The notes under the pieces: generated by a model | Told to the model about the DNA's origin: nothing | Seen by the model: only the letters and a program-made list of their open reading frames with translations | Databases searched by the model: none | Shown here: in pieces, positions 25,955-34,782 of the stretch | Layout of the letters: each line of letters starts with the position of its first letter | How positions within the stretch are numbered: the first letter of the stretch is position 1 | Translations under genes and position numbers: made by a program | Source of the DNA: Mycolicibacterium sp. TUM20985 | Lineage (GTDB): Bacteria; Actinomycetota; Actinomycetes; Mycobacteriales; Mycobacteriaceae | DNA length: 64,000 nt | Assembly (NCBI RefSeq): GCF_030295745.1 | Contig: NZ_AP027291.1 | Coordinates: forward strand, 3,410,001 to 3,474,000 | Direction of reading: 5' to 3'

Positions 25955-26575
25955 TCAGCTGCTTCCCCAGGTGTTCCACCACGTGACGGTCGCCGACGGC
26001 GGCCGGACGGCCGGCTTGAAGTTCGTGCCGATGGTGTACGCCACGGGGAGCAATGCTGCCTGCGTCACTGAATCGGGAATGCCGAGAATGTCTGCTACGG
26101 CTCGCTCTCTGGCCAGGTGCAGCGTCGTCCACACCGAACCGAGGCCCCGCGATCGCAGTGCCAGCTGGAAGCTCCACGCTGCCGGGATGATCGATGCCCA
26201 CGCCGAGGCCGACACCACCAGTGGCGCATCGTCGAAACGACGGGTAAGGCAAGGAATTACGTGCACAGGAACTTCGGCCAGTATCGAGGTGAGCGCGTGC
26301 GCGCTCTCGTAGACGCGACGCGTCTGCGGATCGGAGGCGTTCGCTGCAGCGGTCGCCATGTAATCACCCGCGAGGCTGCGGTAGACCTCGGCGATCGCGG
26401 CCCGCTTGTCGGCATCCGTCACCACCATCCAGCGCCAGGTCTGCTCGTTACTCGCCGTCGGCGCCTGCAAGGCCAGGTCCAGACAGTCGAGAATGACCTG
26501 TCGACCCACGGGACGTTCGAGATCGAGCCTGCGACGCACCGCGCGGGTCGTCGAGAGCAGTTCGTCAATATCCAT
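25955..26575 (-). CDS. Nitroreductase-family FMN oxidoreductase
   Basis: A 206-residue nitroreductase-fold protein. FMN-binding signatures are RAVRRRLDLERPV near residue 12, APTASNEQTWRWMVV near 38, and SRGLGSVWTTL near 143. The family reduces nitro groups, quinones or enones with NAD(P)H. It converges on the MBL gene and diverges from the GntR regulator, which may control it. Start ATG 26575. The 165 bp upstream hold no clear operator. Confidence 0.9.
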   Translation of the reverse strand: MDIDELLSTTRAVRRRLDLERPVGRQVILDCLDLALQAPTASNEQTWRWMVVTDADKRAAIAEVYRSLAGDYMATAAANASDPQTRRVYESAHALTSILAEVPVHVIPCLTRRFDDAPLVVSASAWASIIPAAWSFQLALRSRGLGSVWTTLHLARERAVADILGIPDSVTQAALLPVAYTIGTNFKPAVRPPSATVTWWNTWGSS

Positions 26576-26740
26576 GTCTCACTCCATCATTCGATCCTGT
26601 CGCCAACCGACCCAAAAAACCGTTTCCACCGTCGACGCTGAACACGGTCCCTGAGACGCTATAGCTGCTAAAATGGCAAATCAAGATGGGCGCCTGCGGC
26701 GCAGCACCGCGTCGCTCTCCACGTTCGCTGCCGGAATCGA

Positions 26741-27553
26741 ATGACTGCGATCGGAATTGGGCCCGAGGTTCGACGCAGGTTGTCAGCACGTCGCACGGCC
26801 GAGATCGTCGCCGAGGAACTCCGGCGGCAGATTCTCGACGGCGAACTCGCCGACGGTGATCTGTTGCCCCGACAAGACATCCTGGTCGACAGGTTCAAGG
26901 TCAGCCTGGTGTCCCTGAGGGAGGCATTGCGGATCCTCGAGACCGAAGGCCTGATATCCGTGCGCCGCGGCAATCGCGGCGGAGCGGTGGTGCACGCCCC
27001 GGCGAACTCCTCGGCCGCCTACATGCTTGGCCTCGTGTTGCAGAGCGACTCCGTGCGGTTGACCGATCTCGGTCGGGCGCTGCAGGAACTGGAACCGTCC
27101 TGTGCCGCGATGGCGGCCACGAGGCAGGACCGCGCGACCACGCTGGTGCCGGTCCTCGTCGCGCTCAACGACCTCGCCGAGCAGCATCTCGACGACGGGT
27201 CGCGCTTCACCGACATCGGGCGACAGTTCCACCACGAGATAGCCATGGGATGCGGCAACCACACGATGGCCGCGGTGATGGGCAGCCTCGAGGCGCTCTG
27301 GTCCAGCCATGAGCGGCAGTGGGCGGAAAAGACTGCGGCACAAGGCGAGTACCCGTCGCTGGGGGCGCGTCGGACCGTCCACGCCGCGCACGTGAAACTC
27401 ACCGCAGCCATCGAGGCCGGGGACGTTGAGCGCGCACGTCGGCTCGCCGCGCGGCATGCTGCCGACACCCAGACCTATGTCGTCGCCGACGATCCCGACC
27501 AACGGGTTCACGCGCTGCCGGCTCAGGTGATGTCGCGGACTCGCCGTTCTTGA
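26741..27553 (+). CDS. GntR/FadR-family regulator
   Basis: A 270-residue transcription factor with an N-terminal winged helix (residues about 18-88: GDLLPRQDILVDRFKVSLVS, REALRILETEGLISVRRGNRG) and a FadR-type all-helical C-terminal ligand domain (about 105-240, with metal-site His residues in FHHEIAMGCGNH and HVKLTAAIEAGD). It lies 43 bp upstream of an acyl-CoA ligase on the same strand, and a close paralogue lies on the other side of that ligase. Probably senses an acyl-CoA or carboxylate intermediate of the neighbouring catabolic genes. Confidence 0.92.
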   Translation: MTAIGIGPEVRRRLSARRTAEIVAEELRRQILDGELADGDLLPRQDILVDRFKVSLVSLREALRILETEGLISVRRGNRGGAVVHAPANSSAAYMLGLVLQSDSVRLTDLGRALQELEPSCAAMAATRQDRATTLVPVLVALNDLAEQHLDDGSRFTDIGRQFHHEIAMGCGNHTMAAVMGSLEALWSSHERQWAEKTAAQGEYPSLGARRTVHAAHVKLTAAIEAGDVERARRLAARHAADTQTYVVADDPDQRVHALPAQVMSRTRRS

Positions 27554-27596
27554 CGCATCGACACCCGTGTTGCCTCTTCCCTCCGAAGGAGCCGTG

Positions 27597-29099
27597 ATGA
27601 CACCCGACCTCGCCGAGTCGGCACCCACGCCGTCGACCGTCGACGACGGCATCCCCTTCGGCGAACGGCTTCGCCAATTGGCTCTCGCCAAGCCGAATCT
27701 GATTGCGCTGACGATGGTCTCCGAGACCGGCGTCGACCGCAGCTTCACGCTCGAGGCGGTGGATCGGGGTGCGAATCAATGGGCCCGCATGCTCGCCGGG
27801 CGGGGAGCTCACCTCGGCGCGCTGGTCGGCATCGCCATCCCCAACTCCGTCGAGTTCATCCTCGCGGCACTGGGCTGTTGGAAGATCGGCGCGGTTCCCG
27901 TCCCGATGCGGTGGGACCTGCCCGACTGGGAGCGCACCCGACTCCTGCAGACTCTCGGCGCGGCGGTCGTCCTCGATGGCGACAACCGCGAGGAACTCGT
28001 CGCCGATGCCATGTCGCGCACCCATGCGCCGCTGCCCGAGGCGGTGTCCCCAATGCAGAACGGGATCTGCAGCAGTGGTTCCACGGGCCTGCCGAAGATC
28101 ATCCTCAACACCCGGCCCGCGGAATGGACGGCGGCGCTCAGTGAGCCCTTCGCGGCGCATTGGGCGCCGGTGCCGCGGCCTCAGACCATCCTCGTGCCCG
28201 GTCCGATGTATCACACCAACGGGTTCAATCCGCTGCTATACCTGTTGGGCGGAGACCGACTGGTGGTGCTCGAGAAGTTCAGCGCAACAGCTGTTCTCGA
28301 CGCAATCGAGTGCCATCGCGTGACGAACTTCACCGCCACGCCGACGATGCTCGCGCGGATCGCCGCCGTCCCCGGCGCATCGAACCGCGATCTGTCCAGT
28401 ATCGAGTGGATCATGCAGGGGGCAGCCGCCATGCCCCCCGACGAGCTCCGTCGGTGGTTCGAGCTGCTGGGGCCAGAGAAGGTGGTCATGGCCTACGGCA
28501 TGACCGAGAACCTCGGGTTGACCAGCTTGCGCGGTGACGAATGGTTGACGCACCCGGGCAGCGTGGGCCGTGGCTTCCGCGAAACCGAGATCCGCATCCT
28601 CGACGAACACGGGCAGCCGATGCCCGTGGGCGAGATCGGCGAAGTCTTCCTGCGTGCGCCGATGAACGACACCTACCGGTATCTCGGCGGGGCCGCGCCG
28701 GCCGCGCCGACACCCGACGGCTTCCGCTCGGCGGGTGACCTCGGCCGTCTCGACGAGGACGGCTACCTCTACATCGCGGATCGCCGCACTGACATGATCA
28801 TCAGCGGCGGTGCGAATGTCTTTCCCGCGGAGGTGGAGAACGCCCTCATCGCCCACCCCGGCATCGTCGACGTCGTCGTGCTAGGTCTGCGTGACGCCGA
28901 ATGGGGTCGTCGCGTCCATGCCGTCGTTCAGTTGGCAGACGACGCCGCGGCCGTCTCCGAGAGCGACGTCATCGCCTACGCCAAGAATCGACTCGCCCGC
29001 TACAAGGTGCCGAAGACCGTCGAGTTCGTCGACGAGATCCCACGCACCGCCGCCACCAAGGTGAGCCGTTCGGCCATGGTCGAGGCGCGGGGTGGTTGA
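27597..29099 (+). CDS. AMP-dependent acyl-CoA synthetase
   Basis: A 500-residue adenylate-forming ligase converting a carboxylic acid to its CoA ester with ATP. The P-loop-like A3 motif is CSSGSTGLPKIIL near residue 160; MAYGMTENLG, DLGRLDEDGYLYIADRRTDM and ISGGANVFPAEVENALI follow; the C-terminal catalytic Lys is in RTAATKVSR. The ATG at 27597 (or GTG at 27594) follows a gaagga ribosome site. Located between two paralogous GntR genes, with which it may form an operon. Acid chain type not predictable. Confidence 0.93.
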   Translation: MTPDLAESAPTPSTVDDGIPFGERLRQLALAKPNLIALTMVSETGVDRSFTLEAVDRGANQWARMLAGRGAHLGALVGIAIPNSVEFILAALGCWKIGAVPVPMRWDLPDWERTRLLQTLGAAVVLDGDNREELVADAMSRTHAPLPEAVSPMQNGICSSGSTGLPKIILNTRPAEWTAALSEPFAAHWAPVPRPQTILVPGPMYHTNGFNPLLYLLGGDRLVVLEKFSATAVLDAIECHRVTNFTATPTMLARIAAVPGASNRDLSSIEWIMQGAAAMPPDELRRWFELLGPEKVVMAYGMTENLGLTSLRGDEWLTHPGSVGRGFRETEIRILDEHGQPMPVGEIGEVFLRAPMNDTYRYLGGAAPAAPTPDGFRSAGDLGRLDEDGYLYIADRRTDMIISGGANVFPAEVENALIAHPGIVDVVVLGLRDAEWGRRVHAVVQLADDAAAVSESDVIAYAKNRLARYKVPKTVEFVDEIPRTAATKVSRSAMVEARGG

Positions 29100-29150
29100 G
29101 CCGCTTGTCAGGGGAGCTGTCCGCGAGAGCGTCGATGTTAGGGTTTTACC

Positions 29151-29954
29151 TTGACCATCCTGGGAATTGGCGTCGAAGCGCACCGTCGGCTGTCGTCGCG
29201 CCGGACCGCCGAGATCGTGGCAGACGAGCTGCGACAACAGATCGTCGACGGTCGGCTCGGCGATGGCGATCTCCTACCCGGGCAGAAGCAACTCGTCGAG
29301 CACTTCAACGTCAGCCTGGTCTCAGTCCGGGAGGCGTTGCGCATCCTCGAGACCGAGGGTCTGGTCTCGGTTCGGCGCGGCAACAGGGGCGGGGCCGTCG
29401 TGCACGCACCCGCGAAGTCCAGCGCCGCCTACATGCTGGGGTTGGTGCTGCAGAGCGATTCGGTCCCCATCGCAGACCTCTGCACCGCACTCAGAGAGCT
29501 CGAACCGTCCTGCGCGGCGCTCGCGGCCCTGCGACCGGACCGGGCGATCACCCTCGTGCCCGAACTGATCCGGAGCAACGATGCCATGGCCGACCACCTG
29601 AACGATCCCGAGAAATTCTCCGAGATCGGCGGCGAGTTTCATCACCTGCTGGCGCGCGGCTGCGGTAACCACACCATGGTCGTGGTGATGGGCAGCCTCG
29701 AAGCGCTGTGGGCGAGTCAGGAAGGTGAATGGTTCAACCAGGCCAGGGAGCAGAACGCCTTTCCGACGCCCGCCAAACGGCGCGCCACGTTGAACGCTCA
29801 CCTCAAGGTGACGGAGGCGATCGCCGACGGTGACGTGGACCGTGCGCGCCGCCTGACCTACAAGCACGTCAACGACGCCCACACGCACGCCCTTCCGTCG
29901 TCGGATCAGCCCATTCGCGCGCACTCGCCGCAGACGATGTCACGGCGCTCCTGA
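29151..29954 (+). CDS. GntR/FadR-family regulator, second paralogue
   Basis: A 267-residue protein very similar along its whole length to the regulator at 26741-27553, sharing RRTAEIV, SLRE/SVREALRILETEGL, RRGNRGGAVVHAP and SSAAYMLGLVLQSDSV. The TTG at 29151 aligns with the start of the paralogue (TILGIG against TAIGIG), which supports it despite the rare codon. It ends in a 15-bp overlap with the convergent thiolase gene. The two copies probably arose by tandem duplication around the ligase. Confidence 0.9.
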   Translation: MTILGIGVEAHRRLSSRRTAEIVADELRQQIVDGRLGDGDLLPGQKQLVEHFNVSLVSVREALRILETEGLVSVRRGNRGGAVVHAPAKSSAAYMLGLVLQSDSVPIADLCTALRELEPSCAALAALRPDRAITLVPELIRSNDAMADHLNDPEKFSEIGGEFHHLLARGCGNHTMVVVMGSLEALWASQEGEWFNQAREQNAFPTPAKRRATLNAHLKVTEAIADGDVDRARRLTYKHVNDAHTHALPSSDQPIRAHSPQTMSRRS

Positions 29955-31442
29955 CCTCCGAACTACCAGCGAGCCTCGTTGCAACGCCCGTCGGTGGTCA
30001 CCGACACTTCGAGACCAAATTAACTCCCGCGACTCGGCATCCAGCAGGAGGTCGCGTTCGCGCACTCGGGCGAGCGCCCGTCCCTCGGCGGTGTCGAGTA
30101 CCACCAGACCCTGGGTCGGGCCGCCGTCGCGACCGTGGGCAACTGTGTAGGCGCACACAGTCCCCGGGCCTGACCACGCCGTCAGCAGTGGCTGCGGGGG
30201 CTGGGCGGCATCGACCTCGGCCTGCAGCGCGGGCAGGTCGGGCTCGAGGACGGGCGTATGCGGGCGACTGGACCAGACCGCGGCCACGTGCTTGGCCAGA
30301 TGCATGCCGACCCCGGTCAGCAACGCGTTCCCGGGCTCTCGACCCATCCGGTCGAAGGTGCTCGCGATGGCGTGGGTGAGGTAGCCGCTTGCCGGACCAC
30401 CCGCGAAGGGCAGTCCACCCGTGACGGTGTGCCCCCGCGGGTCGTCGAGTCCGAGCCCGAGCGCGTCGCACGCCAAGCGCACCGACGACGGAAAACAGGA
30501 GTACAAGTCGAACGCGTCGACGTCGGAGAGGCCGATGCCGGCCGACGCGAGCGCCTGCCTGCCGACGACGGCCATCGCCGCCGAGCGGGACATGTCCGAA
30601 CGGGCGGCGATGCTCGCCGGATCCGCCGCGTATGCCCACCCCGTCAGGTACAGCCGACGCTCCTCGTCGATACCGAGGGCGTCGGCCTTCTCCGCCGTGG
30701 CCACCAGCAGCGCCGCCGACATGTCCACGTCCATCACGGCGACTTCGTGTTTGGTGTAGGGCCAGCCGACGTAGCGGTTGTCGGCCGTCGGCGTGGCGAT
30801 CGTGTCGGCGTCGAGTGCGGTCGGACGCCACGCGTGCGGGTTGGCCGCAGCCACGTCGCTCATCGCCGCCATCACGCGCGCGGCCTCGGTGGCGTCGGCG
30901 TCCAGCGAGTGTCCGAGCCGCGCCCGGCGGGCGGTGTCCCACAGCGGGAACGTCTCCCACGCCTGCATCACCTCGTGTGCGAGCTCGGCTTCGTGCGGTG
31001 GTTCCCACGGGAACGGCGAGGACTTCCGGTGCCTCCACGACAGCCGTTCACCGCGCCGCTTGGCAGCGCGCACGGTGGCCAGCGCTTCGGCGCTACAGAT
31101 GAGCGCGAGATCGAGGTCGCCGCGCTGCATCGCCAGCGACGTGCGGTTCACCAGGTCCTGGGGCGTCGTACCGCCGATTCCGGAGTAGAGCCGGTGCTTC
31201 GGCGAGGCACCGAGTTCGGCAGCCAGCCGCCCCGGCGGGTCGTCATAGGGCCAGCTCTGGCAGTAGACGACCTGGATCGAGTCAATTTGTGGCAGAACGT
31301 GACTCACGCCCGCCGCTGCTGCGGCCTCGCGGGCGCGCTGGGCCCAGCTGACGAGGGGCTCCGGCGCCGCGGCATCTCGTACCGTGCGTTGCGAGGCGCC
31401 GATCACGCAGAGGCCGCGGGGGTCGCGGCCCCCCGCGTCCAC
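29940..31442 (-). CDS. Thiolase-superfamily protein (acetyl-CoA acetyltransferase-like)
   Basis: A 500-residue thiolase-fold protein of the SCP2/lipid-transfer type common in mycobacterial steroid and lipid gene clusters. Features are CVIGASQRTVRD, QDLVNRTSLAMQRGDLDLALI, DAFDLYSCFPSSVRLACDALGL and GGLPFAGGPASGYLTHAI. The classical nucleophilic Cys is not apparent where expected (LALICSAEAL), so it may act in retro-aldol or carrier roles rather than as a true thiolase. The GTG at 31442 overlaps the P450 stop by one base; the frame stays open another 136 codons upstream but inside the P450 gene. Confidence 0.85.
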   Translation of the reverse strand: MDAGGRDPRGLCVIGASQRTVRDAAAPEPLVSWAQRAREAAAAAGVSHVLPQIDSIQVVYCQSWPYDDPPGRLAAELGASPKHRLYSGIGGTTPQDLVNRTSLAMQRGDLDLALICSAEALATVRAAKRRGERLSWRHRKSSPFPWEPPHEAELAHEVMQAWETFPLWDTARRARLGHSLDADATEAARVMAAMSDVAAANPHAWRPTALDADTIATPTADNRYVGWPYTKHEVAVMDVDMSAALLVATAEKADALGIDEERRLYLTGWAYAADPASIAARSDMSRSAAMAVVGRQALASAGIGLSDVDAFDLYSCFPSSVRLACDALGLGLDDPRGHTVTGGLPFAGGPASGYLTHAIASTFDRMGREPGNALLTGVGMHLAKHVAAVWSSRPHTPVLEPDLPALQAEVDAAQPPQPLLTAWSGPGTVCAYTVAHGRDGGPTQGLVVLDTAEGRALARVRERDLLLDAESRELIWSRSVGDHRRALQRGSLVVRRSGAP

Positions 31443-32707
31443 TAGCCGCGGCCCGTCGTGCAGGGCAGCCGCTTGATCCCGTGGAAGAACGACGAGCGCA
31501 ACCGGTCGGGTCCCGCGGTCACGGCGAGACCGGGCACGGCGGGATAGAGCTCCTCGAGCAGTACTGACAATTCGAGTCTGGCCAGCTGGGCGCCGAGGCA
31601 GAAGTGCGTCCCGCCACCTCCGAACGCGGCGTGGCCCGCATCGGCGCGCGTGACGTCGAATTCGTCGGCCCGTTCGAAGACGTCCTCGTCCCGATTGGCG
31701 GACAGATAGTGGATCAGCACCCAGTCGCCGGCAGAGATCTGCTGCCCGCCGATCTCGACGTCGACCGTGGCGGTGCGGCGGAAGTGCATCACCGGCGTGG
31801 ACCACCGCAGCAGCTCCTCCACCGCCGCCGGGATGGCCTTCGGTTCGCACGCCAGCAGGGCACGCTGCTCGGGATGCTGCGAGAGCGCCAGGATCCCATG
31901 GCTCAGGGTGTTGCGGGTGGTCTCGTTGCCCGCAATCGCCAGAAGCATGAAGAACTCGTTGAGCTGATCGCGGTTGAGCTTCTCACCGTCGACCTCGGCG
32001 GCGAGAAGTGCCGACAAGATGTCATCGGTCAAGCCGTACTTGCGCCGATGCTCGACCAACTCCCCACAATAGGAGAACATCTCGGCGGCGGCTTGTCCCA
32101 GCGCCTGCGGCGTCGGCGCGTAGTCGGGGTCTTCGATGCCAAGGCTCCCGATGGCGTTGCTCCATCGGAAGACGTCCATCCGATCCTCGGCGGGAACACC
32201 GAGGACGTCGGCGATCACCTGCAGTGACATCTCGGCGGAGATGTCGGGCACAGCGTCGAACTCTCCCTTGGCGATGACGTCGGCGACGATGTCGCGCGCC
32301 ACCTTTCGCATGTGCGGCTCGAGGCGTTTGACGTTGCGCACGGTGAAGCCCTGGTTGATGAGCTTGCGCATGAGAACGTGCCGTGGCGGGTCGATGCCCG
32401 GCAGCATCGCCGACGTCGAGTTCATCTCGACCTCGACCAAGGTGTTGCCCGTGGCGCTGCTGAACGTCTCGGTGTCGCGGCTGACCCGGCGGACGTCGGC
32501 GTGGCGCGTCAGCAGCCAGGCCTTGGGCATTCCGGGAAGGGTCACGGGGTGCACCGGGGATTCCGCTCGCAGCCGGGCGAGTGCCGCGAACGGGGCACCG
32601 GCGACGTAGGTATCGGGATCGAGTACCGCAGCAGCGTCGAGATCCGCGGCGCCACCGCCGTGTTCGGTCACCAACGAGCCGAGGCCGGGGGGTTTGGGGA
32701 TGCTCAT
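31442..32707 (-). CDS. Cytochrome P450
   Basis: A 421-residue soluble bacterial P450 that would hydroxylate a hydrophobic substrate. The I-helix oxygen motif is LLAIAGNETTRN, the ExxR pair is in ELLR, and the haem loop is FGGGTHFCLGAQLARLEL with the axial Cys. The I-helix and haem loop resemble mycobacterial CYP125/142-type enzymes acting on sterols and terpenoids, though substrate cannot be read from sequence. It needs a ferredoxin and reductase that are not encoded nearby. In operon with TetR (4-bp overlap) and the thiolase (1-bp overlap). Confidence 0.95.
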   Translation of the reverse strand: MSIPKPPGLGSLVTEHGGGAADLDAAAVLDPDTYVAGAPFAALARLRAESPVHPVTLPGMPKAWLLTRHADVRRVSRDTETFSSATGNTLVEVEMNSTSAMLPGIDPPRHVLMRKLINQGFTVRNVKRLEPHMRKVARDIVADVIAKGEFDAVPDISAEMSLQVIADVLGVPAEDRMDVFRWSNAIGSLGIEDPDYAPTPQALGQAAAEMFSYCGELVEHRRKYGLTDDILSALLAAEVDGEKLNRDQLNEFFMLLAIAGNETTRNTLSHGILALSQHPEQRALLACEPKAIPAAVEELLRWSTPVMHFRRTATVDVEIGGQQISAGDWVLIHYLSANRDEDVFERADEFDVTRADAGHAAFGGGGTHFCLGAQLARLELSVLLEELYPAVPGLAVTAGPDRLRSSFFHGIKRLPCTTGRG

Positions 32708-33273
32708 CGGTCCGCCACGGATGCCTGGATTCCAGCGACGATGAGGGCGAGACCCGCCCGATACCGTGACGCCGCCTGCCGTTTGGTCGGTGCGGGGACT
32801 CTTGACGGCCGCGACTCCTCGAGGCTGACCGACCCCAGCAGATAGGTGTACGACACCGCGTGGGCCGCGTTCGCCTTCGCGGTGGTCAGCCCGGACTGTG
32901 CGATGAGCGAGCGACCGAGCCCGTCGAGACGGTGGGCCGACTCACCACCGCCGTTGGTCTGCAGCACCCCGGCGATACCCGAGACGCCGAGCAACACTTC
33001 CCTTGCTCCGCAATATAATTCGACTAACCGCTGAGCCCAGGGGCCGGGCGGGGGTTCGGGGATCTCCGCCAGTACGGACTCGGCGAGCAGATCGAGGGCC
33101 GCCTGTTTGCCCGGCACGTGGTAGTAGACCGACGGCACGGCGGCACCTAGCTCCGCCGCGAGTTCGCGCATCGTCACCCGCTGCACGCCGACCCGTCTCG
33201 CCAGCGTCTGCAACGAGGCGACCACCTGGTCGCGGTCCAATTCGCCGTACGCGCGACGCGATGGAGCGGTCAT
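32704..33273 (-). CDS. TetR-family repressor
   Basis: A 189-residue TetR regulator. The N-terminal helix-turn-helix includes VTMRELAAELGAAVPSVYYHV near residues 33-53; the C-terminal half is the variable ligand domain. It is embedded in the ALDH-TetR-P450-thiolase operon with ATGA overlaps on both sides, so it is made with the enzymes and probably autoregulates. The 26-bp palindrome in front of the aldehyde dehydrogenase gene is its most likely operator. Confidence 0.92.
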   Translation of the reverse strand: MTAPSRRAYGELDRDQVVASLQTLARRVGVQRVTMRELAAELGAAVPSVYYHVPGKQAALDLLAESVLAEIPEPPPGPWAQRLVELYCGAREVLLGVSGIAGVLQTNGGGESAHRLDGLGRSLIAQSGLTTAKANAAHAVSYTYLLGSVSLEESRPSRVPAPTKRQAASRYRAGLALIVAGIQASVADR

Positions 33274-34700
33274 GCCGGCACTCCATAGATCGACTTCATC
33301 TCGACGTACTCATCGAACGCCTCCGGGCCGTACTCCCTGCCGATGCCGCTGGCCTTGAATCCTCCGAAGGGAACGCCGAATTCGGGGGCGAACGAGTTGA
33401 TCCCGAACATGCCGGTGCGCACCCTACGGGCGATGCCGAAGCCCGCCTGGCGGTCCTTGGTCCACACTGAGCCGCCGAGGCCGTAGGGCGAGTCGTTGGC
33501 GATCCGGACGGCGTCGTCGATGCCGTCGTACGGGATGACGACGATGACGGGACCGAAGATCTCCTCGCGCGCGATCCGCATGGAATTGTCGACGTCACGG
33601 AACACCGTGGGCCGGACGTACTGGCCGTTCTCGAGACCCTCGATGGCGTCCGCTCCTCCGGCGGCGAGGGTGGCGCCCTCGGCGACACCCAGCTCGATGT
33701 AGCCGCGCACCCGCTCGCGTTGGCGGGCCGAGACCAGCGGCCCGATGTCGGTGCCGGCGTCGCGGGGATCACCCACGACGAAGGCGTTGGCGGCCTGGGC
33801 CAGAGCACCAGCCACCTCATCGTATCGGCTGCGGGGCGCAAGGATTCGGCTCTGGGCGACGCATGCCTGTCCGTTGTTCAGGAACGACGAGAACCCTAGA
33901 CCAGCGACCGTGCGCTCGACGGAGGCGTCCTCGCAGACGATGGCCGCGGACTTGCCGCCCAGTTCGAGACTGCACCGGGCAAGGCGCTGCCCGCAGCTGG
34001 CGGCGATCGTCCTGCCAACCTCGGCGCTGCCGGTGAAGGCGATTCTGTCGACTCCGTCGTGCTCGACGAGGCGCCGTCCCGCAGCGGTGGCCCCGGGGAT
34101 GACCGCGGCGACCCCCGGCGGCAGGTCGGCCTCGGCCAGCAGTCCGGCGAGCAGCATCGCGTCGAGCGGGGTCTCCGGCGCAGGCTTGACCACGACGGTG
34201 CAGCCGGCGATCAGCGCAGGCAGCAGCTTGGCGGCGATCGTGACCTGCGGGACGTTCCACGGCGTGATGATCCCAACCACCCCCGCCGGCTCGCGGACCA
34301 GCGCACTGCTCCCCCGGCGCTCCGTCCACGGGTAGGACTCGGCGAACTCGAGCGTCTGCTGCATCAACATCAGTGGGCCGATCCCGTGGGCGGCTTCGGC
34401 GAAGCTCGCGGGCGAACCCATCTCGGCGGTCACCAGGGCGGCCAGTTCCGCGGTGTGTCGGGCATACGCGTCGAGGAACGGCCGCAGGGCCGTGAGGCGT
34501 TCCTCGACCGTCAGGCGCGGCCACGGCCCATCGTCGAAGGCACGGCGAGCCGCCGCGACCGCGGCATCGACGTCGGCCGCAGTGCCGATGGGCGCGCTGC
34601 CGACCGCGGAGCCGTCATGCGGTGAGCGGACGTCGAACGCGTCACTGGTGGCGGGCACCATCCACCGGCCGTCGAGAAACAGGCGGTCGTAGATGTACAT
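33270..34700 (-). CDS. NAD(P)-dependent aldehyde dehydrogenase
   Basis: A 476-residue ALDH oxidising an aldehyde to the acid. The general-base Glu is in LELGGKSAAIV and the nucleophilic Cys in NNGQACVAQSR; GSAEVGRTIA is the cofactor loop and FGPVIVVIPYD a core strand. The ATG at 34700 begins MYIYDRLFLDG. First gene of the leftward operon, divergent from the alcohol dehydrogenase. The two enzymes would convert an alcohol made by the P450 to an acid for CoA ligation. Confidence 0.95.
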   Translation of the reverse strand: MYIYDRLFLDGRWMVPATSDAFDVRSPHDGSAVGSAPIGTAADVDAAVAAARRAFDDGPWPRLTVEERLTALRPFLDAYARHTAELAALVTAEMGSPASFAEAAHGIGPLMLMQQTLEFAESYPWTERRGSSALVREPAGVVGIITPWNVPQVTIAAKLLPALIAGCTVVVKPAPETPLDAMLLAGLLAEADLPPGVAAVIPGATAAGRRLVEHDGVDRIAFTGSAEVGRTIAASCGQRLARCSLELGGKSAAIVCEDASVERTVAGLGFSSFLNNGQACVAQSRILAPRSRYDEVAGALAQAANAFVVGDPRDAGTDIGPLVSARQRERVRGYIELGVAEGATLAAGGADAIEGLENGQYVRPTVFRDVDNSMRIAREEIFGPVIVVIPYDGIDDAVRIANDSPYGLGGSVWTKDRQAGFGIARRVRTGMFGINSFAPEFGVPFGGFKASGIGREYGPEAFDEYVEMKSIYGVPA

Positions 34701-34725
34701 GAAACTGGCCTTCCAAAGATTCGAG

Positions 34726-34751
34726 CGGTGTTCCAATATATTCGAACACCG
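34726..34751. promoter_or_regulatory. 26-bp palindromic operator between ALDH and ADH genes
   Basis: Arms cggtgttc (34726-34733) and gaacaccg (34744-34751) are perfect inverses; the AT-rich centre continues the symmetry, so 24 of 26 positions match. A related ttccaa-ttcga motif lies just to the left at 34711-34725. The site is 25 bp before the ALDH start and 31 bp before the ADH start, where a repressor would block both divergent promoters. The TetR protein encoded in the ALDH operon is the best candidate binder. Confidence 0.7.
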
Positions 34752-34782
34752 GTAGAATTCAACCACGGAAGCAAGGACAGCC

